From Tremella fuciformis (lineage: Eukaryota > Basidiomycota > Tremellomycetes > Tremellales > Tremellaceae): 64,000 nt of DNA. Shown in pieces: positions 11,492 to 22,229 of this stretch (the first letter of the stretch is position 1; each line of letters starts with the position of its first letter). The stretch is taken from the NCBI GenBank assembly GCA_032768795.1, contig CP136491.1:2854501-2918500 (forward strand), written 5' to 3'. The notes beneath the pieces were generated by a model. That model was not told where the DNA came from and searched no databases. It saw only the letters and a program-made list of their open reading frames with translations. Both the position numbers and the translations under genes were made by a program.

Positions 11492-12692
11492 TCAGGTTAG
11501 AAGGCTGGGAAACGGCATGTCTTTGGTGGGTTGCAGCCTGCCCGGTCAGCAACGAGATTCTGGGTGCGGCTGGGATGTACCAGTTTTTCTCATCAAACGC
11601 CACCCCTTCTCGCCCGTCTATCATGTGGAAGGTGTAGATGACTCTCGATTTGTCGGATGGGTTTGGCGGCGAGCGGTGCATGACGCTTCCTATGACATCA
11701 AAGTCGATCCCCAGGTAAACCCCGAGAGACGTACCGTGTATCAAGACCAAAGTGCCGGGCTGTACGGGCGCTTGCACCCAGCCATCCATATCGTCCCAAA
11801 TTTCGTCGTTGGCCGATACACCAGCTACAGGCTCGAAAGTCGTTCCGCCGCCCTCGGCACGAACGAATCGAGTGCTGATTCTCGCCTTTTTGTGCGAGCC
11901 GGGGAGGAAAGACTGTCTGTCAGTGTTGTGATATCAGATTGCGAATGGACCACAGACCAGACACCCGTTGTGTGGTGTGCATTCTTCTAGTGCGACCCAA
12001 GCCCCGATAGCAGTGGGCGGATCGGTGTACAGAAAAGTCGAGTCATTGTGCGTGGGCACTGGCAATCATGAGCCGCAACGAAGAGAGCGTCGAAGCAGAT
12101 CAAAGGCTCACCCGTGCCGCCAATGCGAGGCTGCTTGCAGATGATCATGCTCTGCAGTACCCTCGGATCTTCATGTTCTCCCAGATCCCGAGCTAGGTCT
12201 TTCACCTTCCCGCACTCGAGGGTATGCCGCCGGAAGACCGGGTTGAGAGGAGCAAGGGCGTGCCCGATTTTGTTGACGCTTTGTGCGGGGGGTACTTTGA
12301 GCCTCGACGGGGAATCGGCTGTCGGCTCGGTGAGCGAGGATGTCTCAAGAAAGTAATGGATCTGCGCGTCAGCCGTCGGTTGCAGGTCAGGCGATGAACT
12401 TGCCTTGTCGTTCGAGTTAAGAAAGTAGTCGTCGCCGATATGCTTGTCGGGGCTGGTGTTGAATGTCGTGAGCGGGTGATTGGTCGGGTCAAAGTCGTCG
12501 AGCAGGCGCTGAGCCTCTGCCAGCATCTCTGATGTCTCTTCTGGTGTATAGAAACCGGGCACGACGAGGTAGCTGATTGTTCGTCAGCCTTGCCTCGACA
12601 AGTTGTGATGGCGATAGCTGATTCGAGCGGACGCGCTGGACTGACCCGTCGTCTCTCCATCGTTGCAGCTGTTCGCTATTCAGAGCCGTCAT
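11492..12692 (-). CDS. Phytanoyl-CoA dioxygenase family oxygenase (PHYHD1-like)
   Basis: Predicted Fe(II)/2-oxoglutarate dioxygenase. The start at 12692 ([17 protein letters not shown]) splices to [20 protein letters not shown]. Next come [20 protein letters not shown] and [15 protein letters not shown], then a spliced core with the metal motif HxD ([20 protein letters not shown]). The distal His and the 2OG-binding Arg lie in [19 protein letters not shown]. The protein ends in [15 protein letters not shown] and a TGA at 11492-11494. At least four short introns are needed, and all restore conserved sequence. The order matches PHYHD1-type proteins of about 290-300 residues. The substrate is unknown. 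No clear C-terminal peroxisomal signal is present (ends SLLT). Confidence 0.88.
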
Positions 12693-12890
12693 TCCGCCCG
12701 AGCTACAATTGGAAGAGATGTGAGTCGCCGTAATCGTCACCTTGACCTGCTGCTCATCGTCGGCCTCTCGGTCAAGCTTGATCTCTGCGGGGCTCCACTC
12801 GCCACCGAGCTCTTGCAACCAACGGAATAGCTTCCCTTTGTCTGCTCATGCGCATTTGTTGTCGTATCTGTCTCCCATGCCGGCGCACAG

Positions 12891-15800
12891 ATGAACAACG
12901 ATGCCTCGACCGCCTTGAAAGAGCTCCGTGATGCTCTCAGAGGGGCCATACCGGATGCCGACGCCTTCAGCTTCCGTCTGGCCGCAGCTCTCCAGTCTGT
13001 CCACCTGCATCCGACTTCGGTACCTCCTCCGGACACCGACCACGACGCCTTAAAAGCTCTTCGCCGCTTCTTGCCCACCATACAAACGCTCTTCATCGAT
13101 AATGCCGTGCCCACGTTCCTCCCAGTGCTCAACTCGAAGCAGCGTGACTTGCTTGACCGCTTCTTCTGTCCGCCGAGAGGCACTACAGCTACCTCAAGTC
13201 ACCTGAACTTAACGCGTACAGTCGCCTTAAAATCCTACCTCACGCTTTCCGAGCTGTTATCCACTCAGTCGCACCAGGGAGTACCCGCCGCTGCTCGCGC
13301 GTTCGTGCTAGACATCCTTTCGCGACTCGCTAGCGAATACCCCATCGACCAGCTGTACTGGACCATATGGGGTACAGCCAAGGAGGCTAGAGAGGGCAGA
13401 GGTGCGAGCAGTTTGGCATGGGACGATGTCGTCAGAGTGACGTGTGGTCTTCCCGGGAAAGTCGCCAATGCGGTTGGTCGCTGGAAGGCGGAGGGTTGGG
13501 ACGGTGATGTTACAGAGGGACTCGTACCCAAGTGAGTATCCATGATTTCAGTCCCAACATTCTACTTACCGTCAGGACATACTTCGACCGCTTGGTAATT
13601 CGTCTTGAGGATCTGATTTACGAGACCTCGCAAAACTCACAAGTGGACCCGTCGCCGATTCGGTCGATTATTGAGAAGCTGGCCTCACTAGGCATGCTCA
13701 CTGCACCACCGTCGCACGGGACCTCATCAAACGCCTCTCTTCTTTCTCCGATGTTTCCGGCTCTCCTTCGGCACCTACATCCTGATCCGTCCTTGGCCCT
13801 GCCGTCCTATGCTGCTGGCTACCTTCCCGATCTTGTGCTCGGTCTGGCAAGTTCGACCCTGTCTGCGTTCATCGACTCTCTCCTGCTTCACTTGACTCTC
13901 CGTCTCCCTTCGACAAAGCAGACCGATCCTCTCGTCCCGGACACATCCGACATCTTACTGGCAGTCCGTATCCTCACCAATATCGTCGGGCCGGCTCATA
14001 GCAATGGGGAGGCCTGGCAGGCCGTTCTTCGGACGATCATTGGGAAAAAGATCAATGCAAAGCCCATGGACCCTCACCTGGTCGCTCGGCACAGAGTCGT
14101 GATAGCCTGGGTTGCACTTTCGGGGCATTCTGGTGTGTGAATCCCTCCGGATGGCTCTTTGCGCTGATGTGACAGCTGTGCAAGATCTCCTGGAAGTCAT
14201 TCTGCCAGCATGGACCGATCCAAAATACATTCAGTTCGCCCTCTACGCCCAGCAGTTCTGTATGTTGGCTCGTATTCCAGCCGCAATCGCTGCTCACACC
14301 GTTAGACCTGACTCTCACCTTCCTGCTCACAGTGGGGCTATTGCCGCAGTATCACCCCTTTTTGGTCGCCCTCTCGCATCGAGCTCAGCTTGTCATCGCC
14401 TTGCAAATCTACCTTGGCCACCCCGATCCAAAGATCCGTCGGCTAGGCATGCTTGTGGGAGAGGTCCTGTCACAGAGGACGATAAAGGAGGAGCCGATGG
14501 ATCTCGGCACATCCGAACAAGAGGAGATTGAAGCTTTGAAGGCTGGGCTCAACATCGAAGACGAAGATGCGGGAGCGCCTCCTACGAAACGTCCAAAACG
14601 TAGTGGTGGCAAGAGACTCGACTTCGGTGCAGACATGTGGGACGGTGAAGGACAGGGCAAAGAAGAATGTCGCTGGCTCAGGCAAACGATGAACATCCAC
14701 CCAACCGAAGTGGATCTAGCCAATGTACCAAGTTCAGCGTGGTTGTTAGGCTGGGTCGACACAGCCCTGCCAGCAGAACCCCTCCACAATATGTCGACCC
14801 CGGCAGTCGAGCCAATGACCGAAGAAACGCCCGTCATGACTTCTCGAACGACAAGAAGACATCCGATGGCGCAGTCCCAGCGCAAAATCGTCATGCTGGA
14901 CGAGGACCAGGAACTGGACCCTTTAGAAGGCTACACGGTGCCGTCGCCCTCATCATCGCGCTCCCCTTCACCGACCAAGGAGTATCTGGAGGAGGTTGCA
15001 GCAGACCCTTCACTCGCAATTGGCAGAGTGGGTGAGAAGAAGATCACTCGCCCTGTATACCTCCAGCAGCTGGTCTTGCTGCTCAAAGAGCGCGAAAAGC
15101 CTGACTGCGTTGAGATGGGACTCAAGTGGGGAGAAGGGCTTGTCCGGGCAAAACGAGCCTTTGGCACCGAGCTTGGTCAGTCAACGTCTGGACAATCAAT
15201 TTCTTTGCCTAATCTGCAGCCGACAATGCGGAGCCGCTGATTGCAATGACAATCGCACTGAGTGATCCGTGGGACATAGACAATTTCGAAGATAAACGCC
15301 AAGGTCTGCTGAACTCCGTTGTCGCATGCGCGCCGAGGCAAGCCGCGCCGTGAGTGAAGCTCTCCCATCTCGGACAGAGCTCACAATGAAAGGTATGTCG
15401 TTGAACTGTACTTCACCGGGCAGTACGCCCTACATCAGCGCTCTGTTCTATTGACAGCCCTGGCGATGGGCGCTCGAGAGTTAGCGGGAATGACTGTCGC
15501 ATTTCCAGCGTCCACGACACGACGCATCGACTTCCCTTCGAAAACGCTACCACCGGGACTTCACAGGAAGTACTTTTCTCCTTCGGACACCCCTCTAGCC
15601 ATCGCCAACGATCCATTGGAGGAAGCTGTAGCAGGTGTAAGGGATCTTATGCTATCGAAAGGTGCGCAAAAGGGCGAAGAGACTGTGCCAGAACTTGCGA
15701 GGGAGAAGCGCCTTCGTGTCAGCTCCAAGCGACACCCCAAGGTCACAGAAGTCGGCTCCTTTGCCGAGTCTCAGAAAGGGCCTCCGCGATCTCATCGGCC

Positions 15801-16443
15801 TCCCCATGACCCTGTCACGCCATTCAGTGATATCGCCGCCGAGTTCTTCATCATGCCTCTGATCAACCGATTTTGGCAATATTTCCAAGACTCGCAAACT
15901 CGGGAGGCCAGAGCAATTACTGTCGGTACTCGATATCGTGCGGCAGGCACCGGCTTGATCCTCTCGCCCATGGCCCTAGAGAAGCTATTGATGACGCTGT
16001 CAATCCTCCTACACGCGTCACGACACGCTCCGACATTCCTCGCCGTCCTGTGTCCGGAGGCCATCGAACTGGCCTTGACTATCGGTTCGCGATACCGCAT
16101 AAGGGGCGACGAAGGATTGATCGAGTCGAGCGACGGCCCCGATCAGCCGAACGACCAGTCGCCAGGCGCCCAAGTAGTTGCGTCGGCTCTGGAGTTGACT
16201 CTGGTCTGTCTGGACAACGCATACGAGCTCGACAACGGCCGGACAGTTGTCACGGACAAGCCGGAGCTCGTGCTGGCGGTGGGCGAGTGGGCGCACGGGG
16301 TGTTTTCGGCGAGCGAGAAGGGGGAGCGCATGGACGGAGAGGGCGGATCGAGAGAGGGAAGAGTAAGAGCCACGGCCGCCGGCGTGGTGGTCAAGGTCAG
16401 CGAGATCGGGGAGAAATGGGGCCATCTGGGGCTACCAAGATGA
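12891..16443 (+). CDS. TEL2: TEL2/TELO2, TTT complex subunit
   Basis: Long helical-repeat protein. With Tti1 and Tti2, Tel2 stabilises PI3K-like kinases (TOR, ATM, ATR, Tra1) through Hsp90 (family knowledge). The N-terminal exon has HEAT-like helices (ALKSYLTLSELLS, IDQLYWTIWGTAKEAR, WDDVVRVTCGLPGKVANAV). The middle exon has RTYFDRLVIRLEDLIYE and PALLRHLHPDPSLALPSYAAG. The conserved C-terminal domain includes HRAQLVIALQIYLGHPDPKI and RRLGMLVGEVLSQ. An acidic linker follows, then the last domain (PLINRFWQYFQD, LMTLSILLHASRHAPTFLAV, VASALELTLVCLDNAYEL). Introns are visible at 13532-13576, near 14131-14175 and at about 14260-14306 and 15174-15450. Ends GHLGLPR plus TGA. It is divergent from the oxygenase gene, with about 200 bp between starts. 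Confidence 0.85.
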
Positions 16444-16549
16444 TTGTGTCCATATACCCTGCATATCCAGCTCGAGCAGCGTCCAGCACGCAGATCCCAA
16501 TGCATCGGTCCATGGCCCACACGAAACGTATGTACGTAGCACGCGCCGT

Positions 16550-17767
16550 TCAGTCTGGTCCATGATCTCTCGGTCCCCCGCCCAGGGGACTGTCGCCGAC
16601 GTAGTCGTCGTCCATCCGATCTTCTTCTTGGTGGTAGAACACGCCGGCCCCGCTTCTCTCGGGCACGTCCCTGGACGCGCGCTGCAGCTCGTACGTGTCC
16701 TTCTGCCCGTGCTGGCAGCGGCGCTTCTGCCGCCTGAGACGCGTGTAGCCCTCGAGGAACAGCTTGTGCGTGAAGACCCACAGGGCCACACAGACGAGCA
16801 GGCCGAGCAGCCTCCCATCAGCTCCGCCTCTGAGCAGCAGCAGACCACGGTCGCTCACAGGTCCTGGCCAATCCCGCCCTGCGCGCCCTGCCACTCCATC
16901 CACGCAAAGATGGCGCCGCTGAACACGACGACCCACGCGGCGAACGCCCACAGCGAGACCCAGTACTGCTTGCGCGCCTTGCGGAGCTGCGCCTGCGCCT
17001 CCTTGGAGCGGCGGCGCTTGGACTTGGCGCTCTCCCCGGGGTCGCACGTGCAGCACGCGCCGGCCGAGGCGCACAGGTGCGATCCGCCGAAGCGCACGAC
17101 GACGAGGATGAGCGAGGCGAGGAAGAGCAGGGCGCCTGCGCGAGAGTCCGAGTCAGCTTTCTTCCCCTGACAACGGCCGGTGCGACCGCGACCGGGGAGG
17201 GAGGGCTCACCGCCTGCGAGCCCCGCGAGGAGGCCGGAGAAGGTCAGTGTGCCGTACCACTGCCCGCCGGCTATGTCGTGCACCGTGTACAGCGGCTGTG
17301 TCTGCCCGGTCCCGCCCGTCCCATCCCCACTCTCACTCCGCCGCTCACTGCCCATTAGCGCCACCCGCTTTGTCCGAGATGGAGATGGCTGGTGGGGCCG
17401 CTCACTTGGCCGTACTCGAGGACGCGTACCCAAATGTGCCTAGCTCGTAGTCGCCGACGACGCAGAACCAGATCCGCTGCTGAAGCCCCGTCACGCCCAC
17501 CGTCAAGCACAGGACGACCATGATGGTGGCGAGGAGGTACGGGCCACGGGCGGCCATGAGAAGCCAGCCGTCCCATGCCCAAGTAGCGTGCCATCGATGT
17601 GCCAGGCCTCTCGAGCAGGGGTGACCACAGATATCGCACGCTGCCTTGTGCTCGCCCTTGGAGGACTTCTCGACGACGGGTTCTTCGTCTTGCTGTGTAG
17701 ATGAAGGCGACGGTCCCGGGTCGGTGCCGGGATCCGGGGGACGAGACATCTTGCCGCTCTTTTGCAC
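16550..17767 (-). CDS. Four-pass membrane protein, function unknown
   Basis: A spliced gene. The N terminus is polar with a small Cys motif (CDICGHPC, about residue 40). TM1 follows (LLATIMVVLCLTVGVTG). After an intron (donor in the codon after SSSTA) comes NERRSESGDGTGG, then TM2 (LTFSGLLAGLAG joined to ALLFLASLILVVVRF). A Cys-rich basic loop is next (CASAGACCTCDPGESAKSKR), then TM3 (WVSLWAFAAWVVVFSGAIF). A last intron leads to TM4 (LLGLLVCVALWVFTHKLFL). It ends in a charged cytosolic-type tail (HQEEDRMDDDYVGDSP) with TGA at 16550. Start Met at 17767 or 17749. I do not recognise the family. The topology resembles fungal tetraspan proteins, but there is no tetraspanin CCG signature. Confidence 0.6.
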
Positions 17768-18078
17768 AACTTGAGGCTCAACGTCTTGTCATTGCGACTG
17801 GAGTGCTCGCTTCGGCTTGCGTATGATTAACAGTCCGTGAGCGTCTGTGAGACAGGATAAACATTCAATACAGCCCCGCCAGAGTGTACTTGTCGATGCG
17901 GAGAGTGACCGCGTCGCATCCCTCATCGAGGTCCTTTGCTCACCTCCGACCAGAATGAAAGGACCTTGCACTCGAAACTCCCTGATGGGAAAGGGCGTGC
18001 GACCGCCCGTTCTCTTCCATGCGTCAACATTCTAGCGCCTGCGCTGCTGCATGTGCATGTCAAAGAAAGATACTCTCC
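17768..18078. other. Intergenic region upstream of the membrane-protein gene
   Basis: 311 bp between the membrane-protein start and the NAD kinase stop, both on the minus strand. It holds the membrane-protein gene promoter and the NAD kinase 3' UTR. Nothing else is seen. Confidence 0.4.
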
Positions 18079-21000
18079 TACTCAGACGTTCCGTCAGACA
18101 TATCGGAAGCAGAATCGTCCTGTCTATGTCAGCGTACGACAGCCACCTAGACAGGCGAGACTCACTTGGCCGAAAAACGCAAATGCTTTGGTCGCTGGCT
18201 TTGGTGACCGTCGACTGCCGTGCGCGCTGCTGTCTCTTGGCCGTGCAGTTCGCTGATCGAGCATGAGACGAGATTCGTCGATAGGAGACGGCAATGTCGA
18301 AGCTCGGCCAGTCGGGATTTGATGTGGCCCTTCCACTCTGAGCAAGCTAGGATCGGCGCGGATGTTGTCCCTCTGCCCGACTTCGCCATCTTTCTGATCG
18401 ATGTCGGGTCCCTGTGTCTTGTTGTTCTCCTTATCATCCTCAAGTTTTGCCTTGGACAAAGCATCGATCAGGTGCCTTTGGGACAGAGGGGGAGGCGCGC
18501 TGCAGTGTGTGACGTAGCGATCAGGCGTATCAAGACCAGACTTGTGCACCGCGGAAAGTCGAGTGTGCAGCTCGTTGGGCGGCTGCCTTGCTTGTGGTTG
18601 GGCTTTGGTCGGATCGATGCGTGGTGACGAAGGAGAGGAGGGTGTGCCTTCACCGCCGGACTTGTCATCGATGTCGTATTCGTCCTCTTCTTCCTCGTCA
18701 TCATCGTCGGATACTTCGTCCTCCTCTTCGCCAACATCCGGGATACGCTCTGGCTTGGCTCCAGCGGACTCGTTGGGATGCTTTTGTCTAGATTTGGCTT
18801 TGGACATTGGCTCGTGGTCCTCCTCGACCACGACAAATGACTTTTGTTTCTCCCTCTCGTTCCATCGAAGAGTGCGAGAAATGGAGTTGAACCAATCGGT
18901 CGAGGCCTTGTCGGAGCAAACTGTTGGGAAGGGGTATTTGGACGCGGTAATTTTGATGTGATCTCCCTCTGGCAATGATCAGCTACACTAATCTCATCTT
19001 TGATCCTACTGACGCTTGAGCTCCACCCGGCCACGACCATCAAAGCTTGCCCAGGCCGTGCTTCGCGAGTTGTATGGCACGCAGATACGAAGCTCCATCC
19101 CATCCGGGAGAAGCATCGGTCGGAACGAGAGCGTATGGGGACAAATAGGGGTGATGAGAAGAGCGGGGATCTGCGGATGTACAAGCGAACCTCCGGCGGA
19201 GAGCGAATATGCCGTAGAGCCTGTCGGCGTGGACACGGTCAACCCGTCCGCCTGCACCGTTGTCAGGTGGTGTTCATCACCTGGCCATCAGCCGTGGTCC
19301 AGGTACATTGAAGACTGCTCACCGAACAGTTCTAGCAAGCTGACGTATGGGCTTGGTCCCCGGTCTACTACCAGGTCATTGAGCACTTCGAACTGCTCCA
19401 CGGGTCGAGTGGTGAAGCACATGATTTCTCTGTCCTTGCCGGTCGCCTCTGAGTCTGGACCGTTGGGTGCGACCCCATTTTGGTTTGAGGATCCTTCCAA
19501 AGCCTCCCAGCCGCGCTGATCCACGGTCGACATGAGAATCTCCCCTCCGGGCTTCTTTATGGCCTTTCGCTTCTTCCCACCCTTCTGTGCGACCAGTGCC
19601 GCTTCCTCGGGTGCGATAGCCCGGTAAACAGTGCACGTAAATCGCATTCTGAGGTTGACACGAATGCCTTCTGAAATTACTCGGTCCATCGTGGGCTTGT
19701 AAGAGGCAAAGTCGAAATTCGTCAAGAAGCCAAGCGATCCGAGGGCAAAGGGTAAGACGGGCGGCACGATCTTCTGGCTTGAGAGTCAGCTCTGCAGGTG
19801 CCGAGGAGTGGTTACTGACAACAGCCAAGACGTGAAGAGTACAGTCCCGTCGCCACCGAGCTATTGAGTGAGCTCGGATTGTTGGCTGTGTAACAGCAGA
19901 TGCTTACAGTGATCACAAAGTCAAACAGATGAGGCGAGTTTGAGCACATATCGCTGGTCCAGTACCTTAACTGACCCTCTTCGCGCGATTTGCGGAGATC
20001 GCTCATGTTTGACGTACTCGGGTACGGGCTGGTCCCTGCGAGAGACACAGAGGAGCTAGAACGCCGCCGAGCCATAGGCTGGAATAGGTCCGGATAATCT
20101 CTCTGCAGTCCTGCCGCATCGAATCGCTTGGATGTTCGAAGTTGAGCATCCACATAGACAACCATTCCTCGATCGCTGGAACTCGGACGCCCGTCAACGC
20201 CTGGTCGCGAGGGCGGGACGGTCGATGTTGCCGATTCGGGTGTAGAGCTGGGGCGTTTCTGCATTAGATAAAGCGCAAGCTCCCGAGTCAGCTTGATTAG
20301 GCGGTTGTCCCGGGCCTTGGTGACGACGAGGACGTGAGAGATCTTGGAGTGAACCTTTGTACGACCTGGGCATGAGCAGGTGACGGGGCAAGAACTTGTA
20401 TGCTGCTGACCTAGTTCACGGCTCATCTCCCTGACTCCCTGTGCCGTCTCTGCCAGCTGTCGCGTGAGGCTCCTCCCCTCTTCGTCATCTTCGACGCCAA
20501 AGTCATCCAAGGCGCCGCTTAAGACACTGCTCTTATCGGACTCGTAGCCGTTGGTGTGGGCATGGCCGTTCCTTCCATTGGTTGGGGAGGTCACCCGAGA
20601 CGCGCTGGCCGAAGGGGTCAGAGACGAAGGTGTGCTGCCTATGACCTGCCCGTGTCCATGATGCTGATTCTGATTGTGGTGACCAGAACCATAAGGGTGA
20701 TGCCTGTGACCAGAGGCATGGTGCGGGGCGTGTCTGGCCGTATTGATATGAGGCGAATGGCAGTCCGGGTGGTGGTTCTGGCTGGGCTTGTTTTTGAGCC
20801 AGTCCTGCAGACTGCCATGCCTGTCCAAGCCGGAATGGATGAAACACGGACTGCTTTCGGGCATGTTGAACGTCACAGGGGACTTGTTGGAATGCGCAAC
20901 GGTGGGCAGATGCGTCGAGTCGAGCGAAGCCGTGCCGGAGGACTGGTGCATCCTGGACAGCGGGGAGGGAGGGACCGGCACTCGCATGCGAGACGAGGAT

Positions 21001-21653
21001 GCTGATGCGAGAGAAGCAGTGGGTGGGCCGCCGGGTGTGGGTGTGCGGCCTGACGCACCGGATGACGTCGTGGCCGGTGCCGAGGGAGGTGTGCGGGTGG
21101 TCACCGTGTGCGGCGCGCCGGTGATCGGCTGGTGCCCCTGCGCCTGTACCGGGGTGTACATGGTCATGTCGGGGTGATCTGGCAGTAGGGGAGATTTGTC
21201 AGAGGTCGAGAGCTGGATGGTGATTTCTTCCTCGTAAGGTGAGGTCGAGACGCTGAGATCGCCCAGACCGAATTTCTGATAGCGTCATCAGCGGGTTCCG
21301 CTCGACAGGCCCGATGGACTGACCTCTTTCTCTAGGGCCGCATCGAGCTGCAGGCGGGACAAGAAGCTAGACGACCGCCTACCTAGAGCCGGACGGTGGG
21401 CGTGGAATGATGTTGATGAAGAAGAGGAAGAAGGGTGATGTGACGAGTGGGAAAGGGTGGAGGGTGGAGGTGAGGCTGGCCAAGAGGCAAAGGTGAACGT
21501 GGAGGCTGTGCTCGGGACGCTGCCCGGCGAGCAGATCGGTGGCGATGAGAGGGGCCTGCGTCGGGTGGGACGAGGTGTGGTGGTGGTGGTGGTGCGAGTC
21601 GACGCTGCGGTGGGCGATGCGACGTTGGAGGATGAGGAGGTGGTGGATGACAT
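18079..21653 (-). CDS. NAD(+) kinase (ATP-NAD kinase, UTR1/POS5-like)
   Basis: Phosphorylates NAD to NADP. The catalytic core is clear after splicing: [20 protein letters not shown] (GGDGT motif), [53 protein letters not shown] and [13 protein letters not shown] long, low-complexity Ser/Thr/Pro/His N-terminal extension of about 400 residues precedes it. The first intron (GAG/GTCAGT ... CTGATGACGCTATCAG) joins ALEKE to [17 protein letters not shown], which supports the start at 21653. The C-terminal tail is acidic ([15 protein letters not shown]) and ends [13 protein letters not shown] after a final intron. The extensions suggest regulation or scaffolding beyond catalysis. Odd point: a Helitron array begins 98 bp upstream of the start codon, inside the promoter or 5' leader. 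Confidence 0.9.
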
Positions 21654-21751
21654 GTTGCTGCTAATTGCCTCGGCTATCGGCCGGCGGTCCGAGGGTCACG
21701 AAAAGTGGGGGGAACCACTAAGATGCTGCTGCTGTGGTGCTCGTAGAGTTA

Positions 21752-21865
21752 TCAGCGTAGCTCTTACGGGGCGAATTTCTGCGGGTGTCCCTGGAACGAA
21801 AACGGTAAATGGGGGAATTAAATAAGAAAATTCCGGCCATTCTGATTTCATCAGCACAATCCTAA
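21752..21865 (+). repeat. 114-bp Helitron 5'-end copy (copy 1)
   Basis: Identical base for base to 28415-28528, where it forms the 5' end of the short Helitron. Starts TCAGCGTAGCTCTTACGG and ends CCTAA. Immediately after it another TCAGCGTAGC 5' terminus begins at 21866. Confidence 0.95.
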
Positions 21866-22229
21866 TCAGCGTAGCTCTTACGGTGCTGAATTCTGCGGGT
21901 GTCCCTGGAACGAAAACGGTAAGTGGGGGGGCCAAATAAAAATTTTCCGGCAGGCTGGGTATAAGGGTGGAGGGGACTTTGAATTTTCATCCTCATCCCC
22001 CTCTCTACTCAAATCTGGCGAAGCCCTGGCAGTTTGACTGTTTATGTGGGGGGATCAAATAAAGAAATTCCGGAGCACTTAGAGATTTCAGGCTGCCTGG
22101 CTTGCCTTGCACACCTAATCTTCTCACTTCCTATTGCATGCCTAACTTTGGACCCACTGTAAGTCGCCCATTCTTCTGTCATGCATGCATGGGCTGATGA
22201 GTACAGCTGAACTTCTTGCAAGTTGATGC

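Noticed and set aside
15873..16565. 230-codon plus-strand frame overlapping the TEL2 3' end
   Set aside because: Arg/Gly-rich shadow of the TEL2 last exon in another frame.
21570..21600. GTGGTGGTGGTGG microsatellite upstream of NAD kinase
   Set aside because: It is the Thr-rich coding stretch of the first NAD kinase exon read on the other strand, not an independent repeat.
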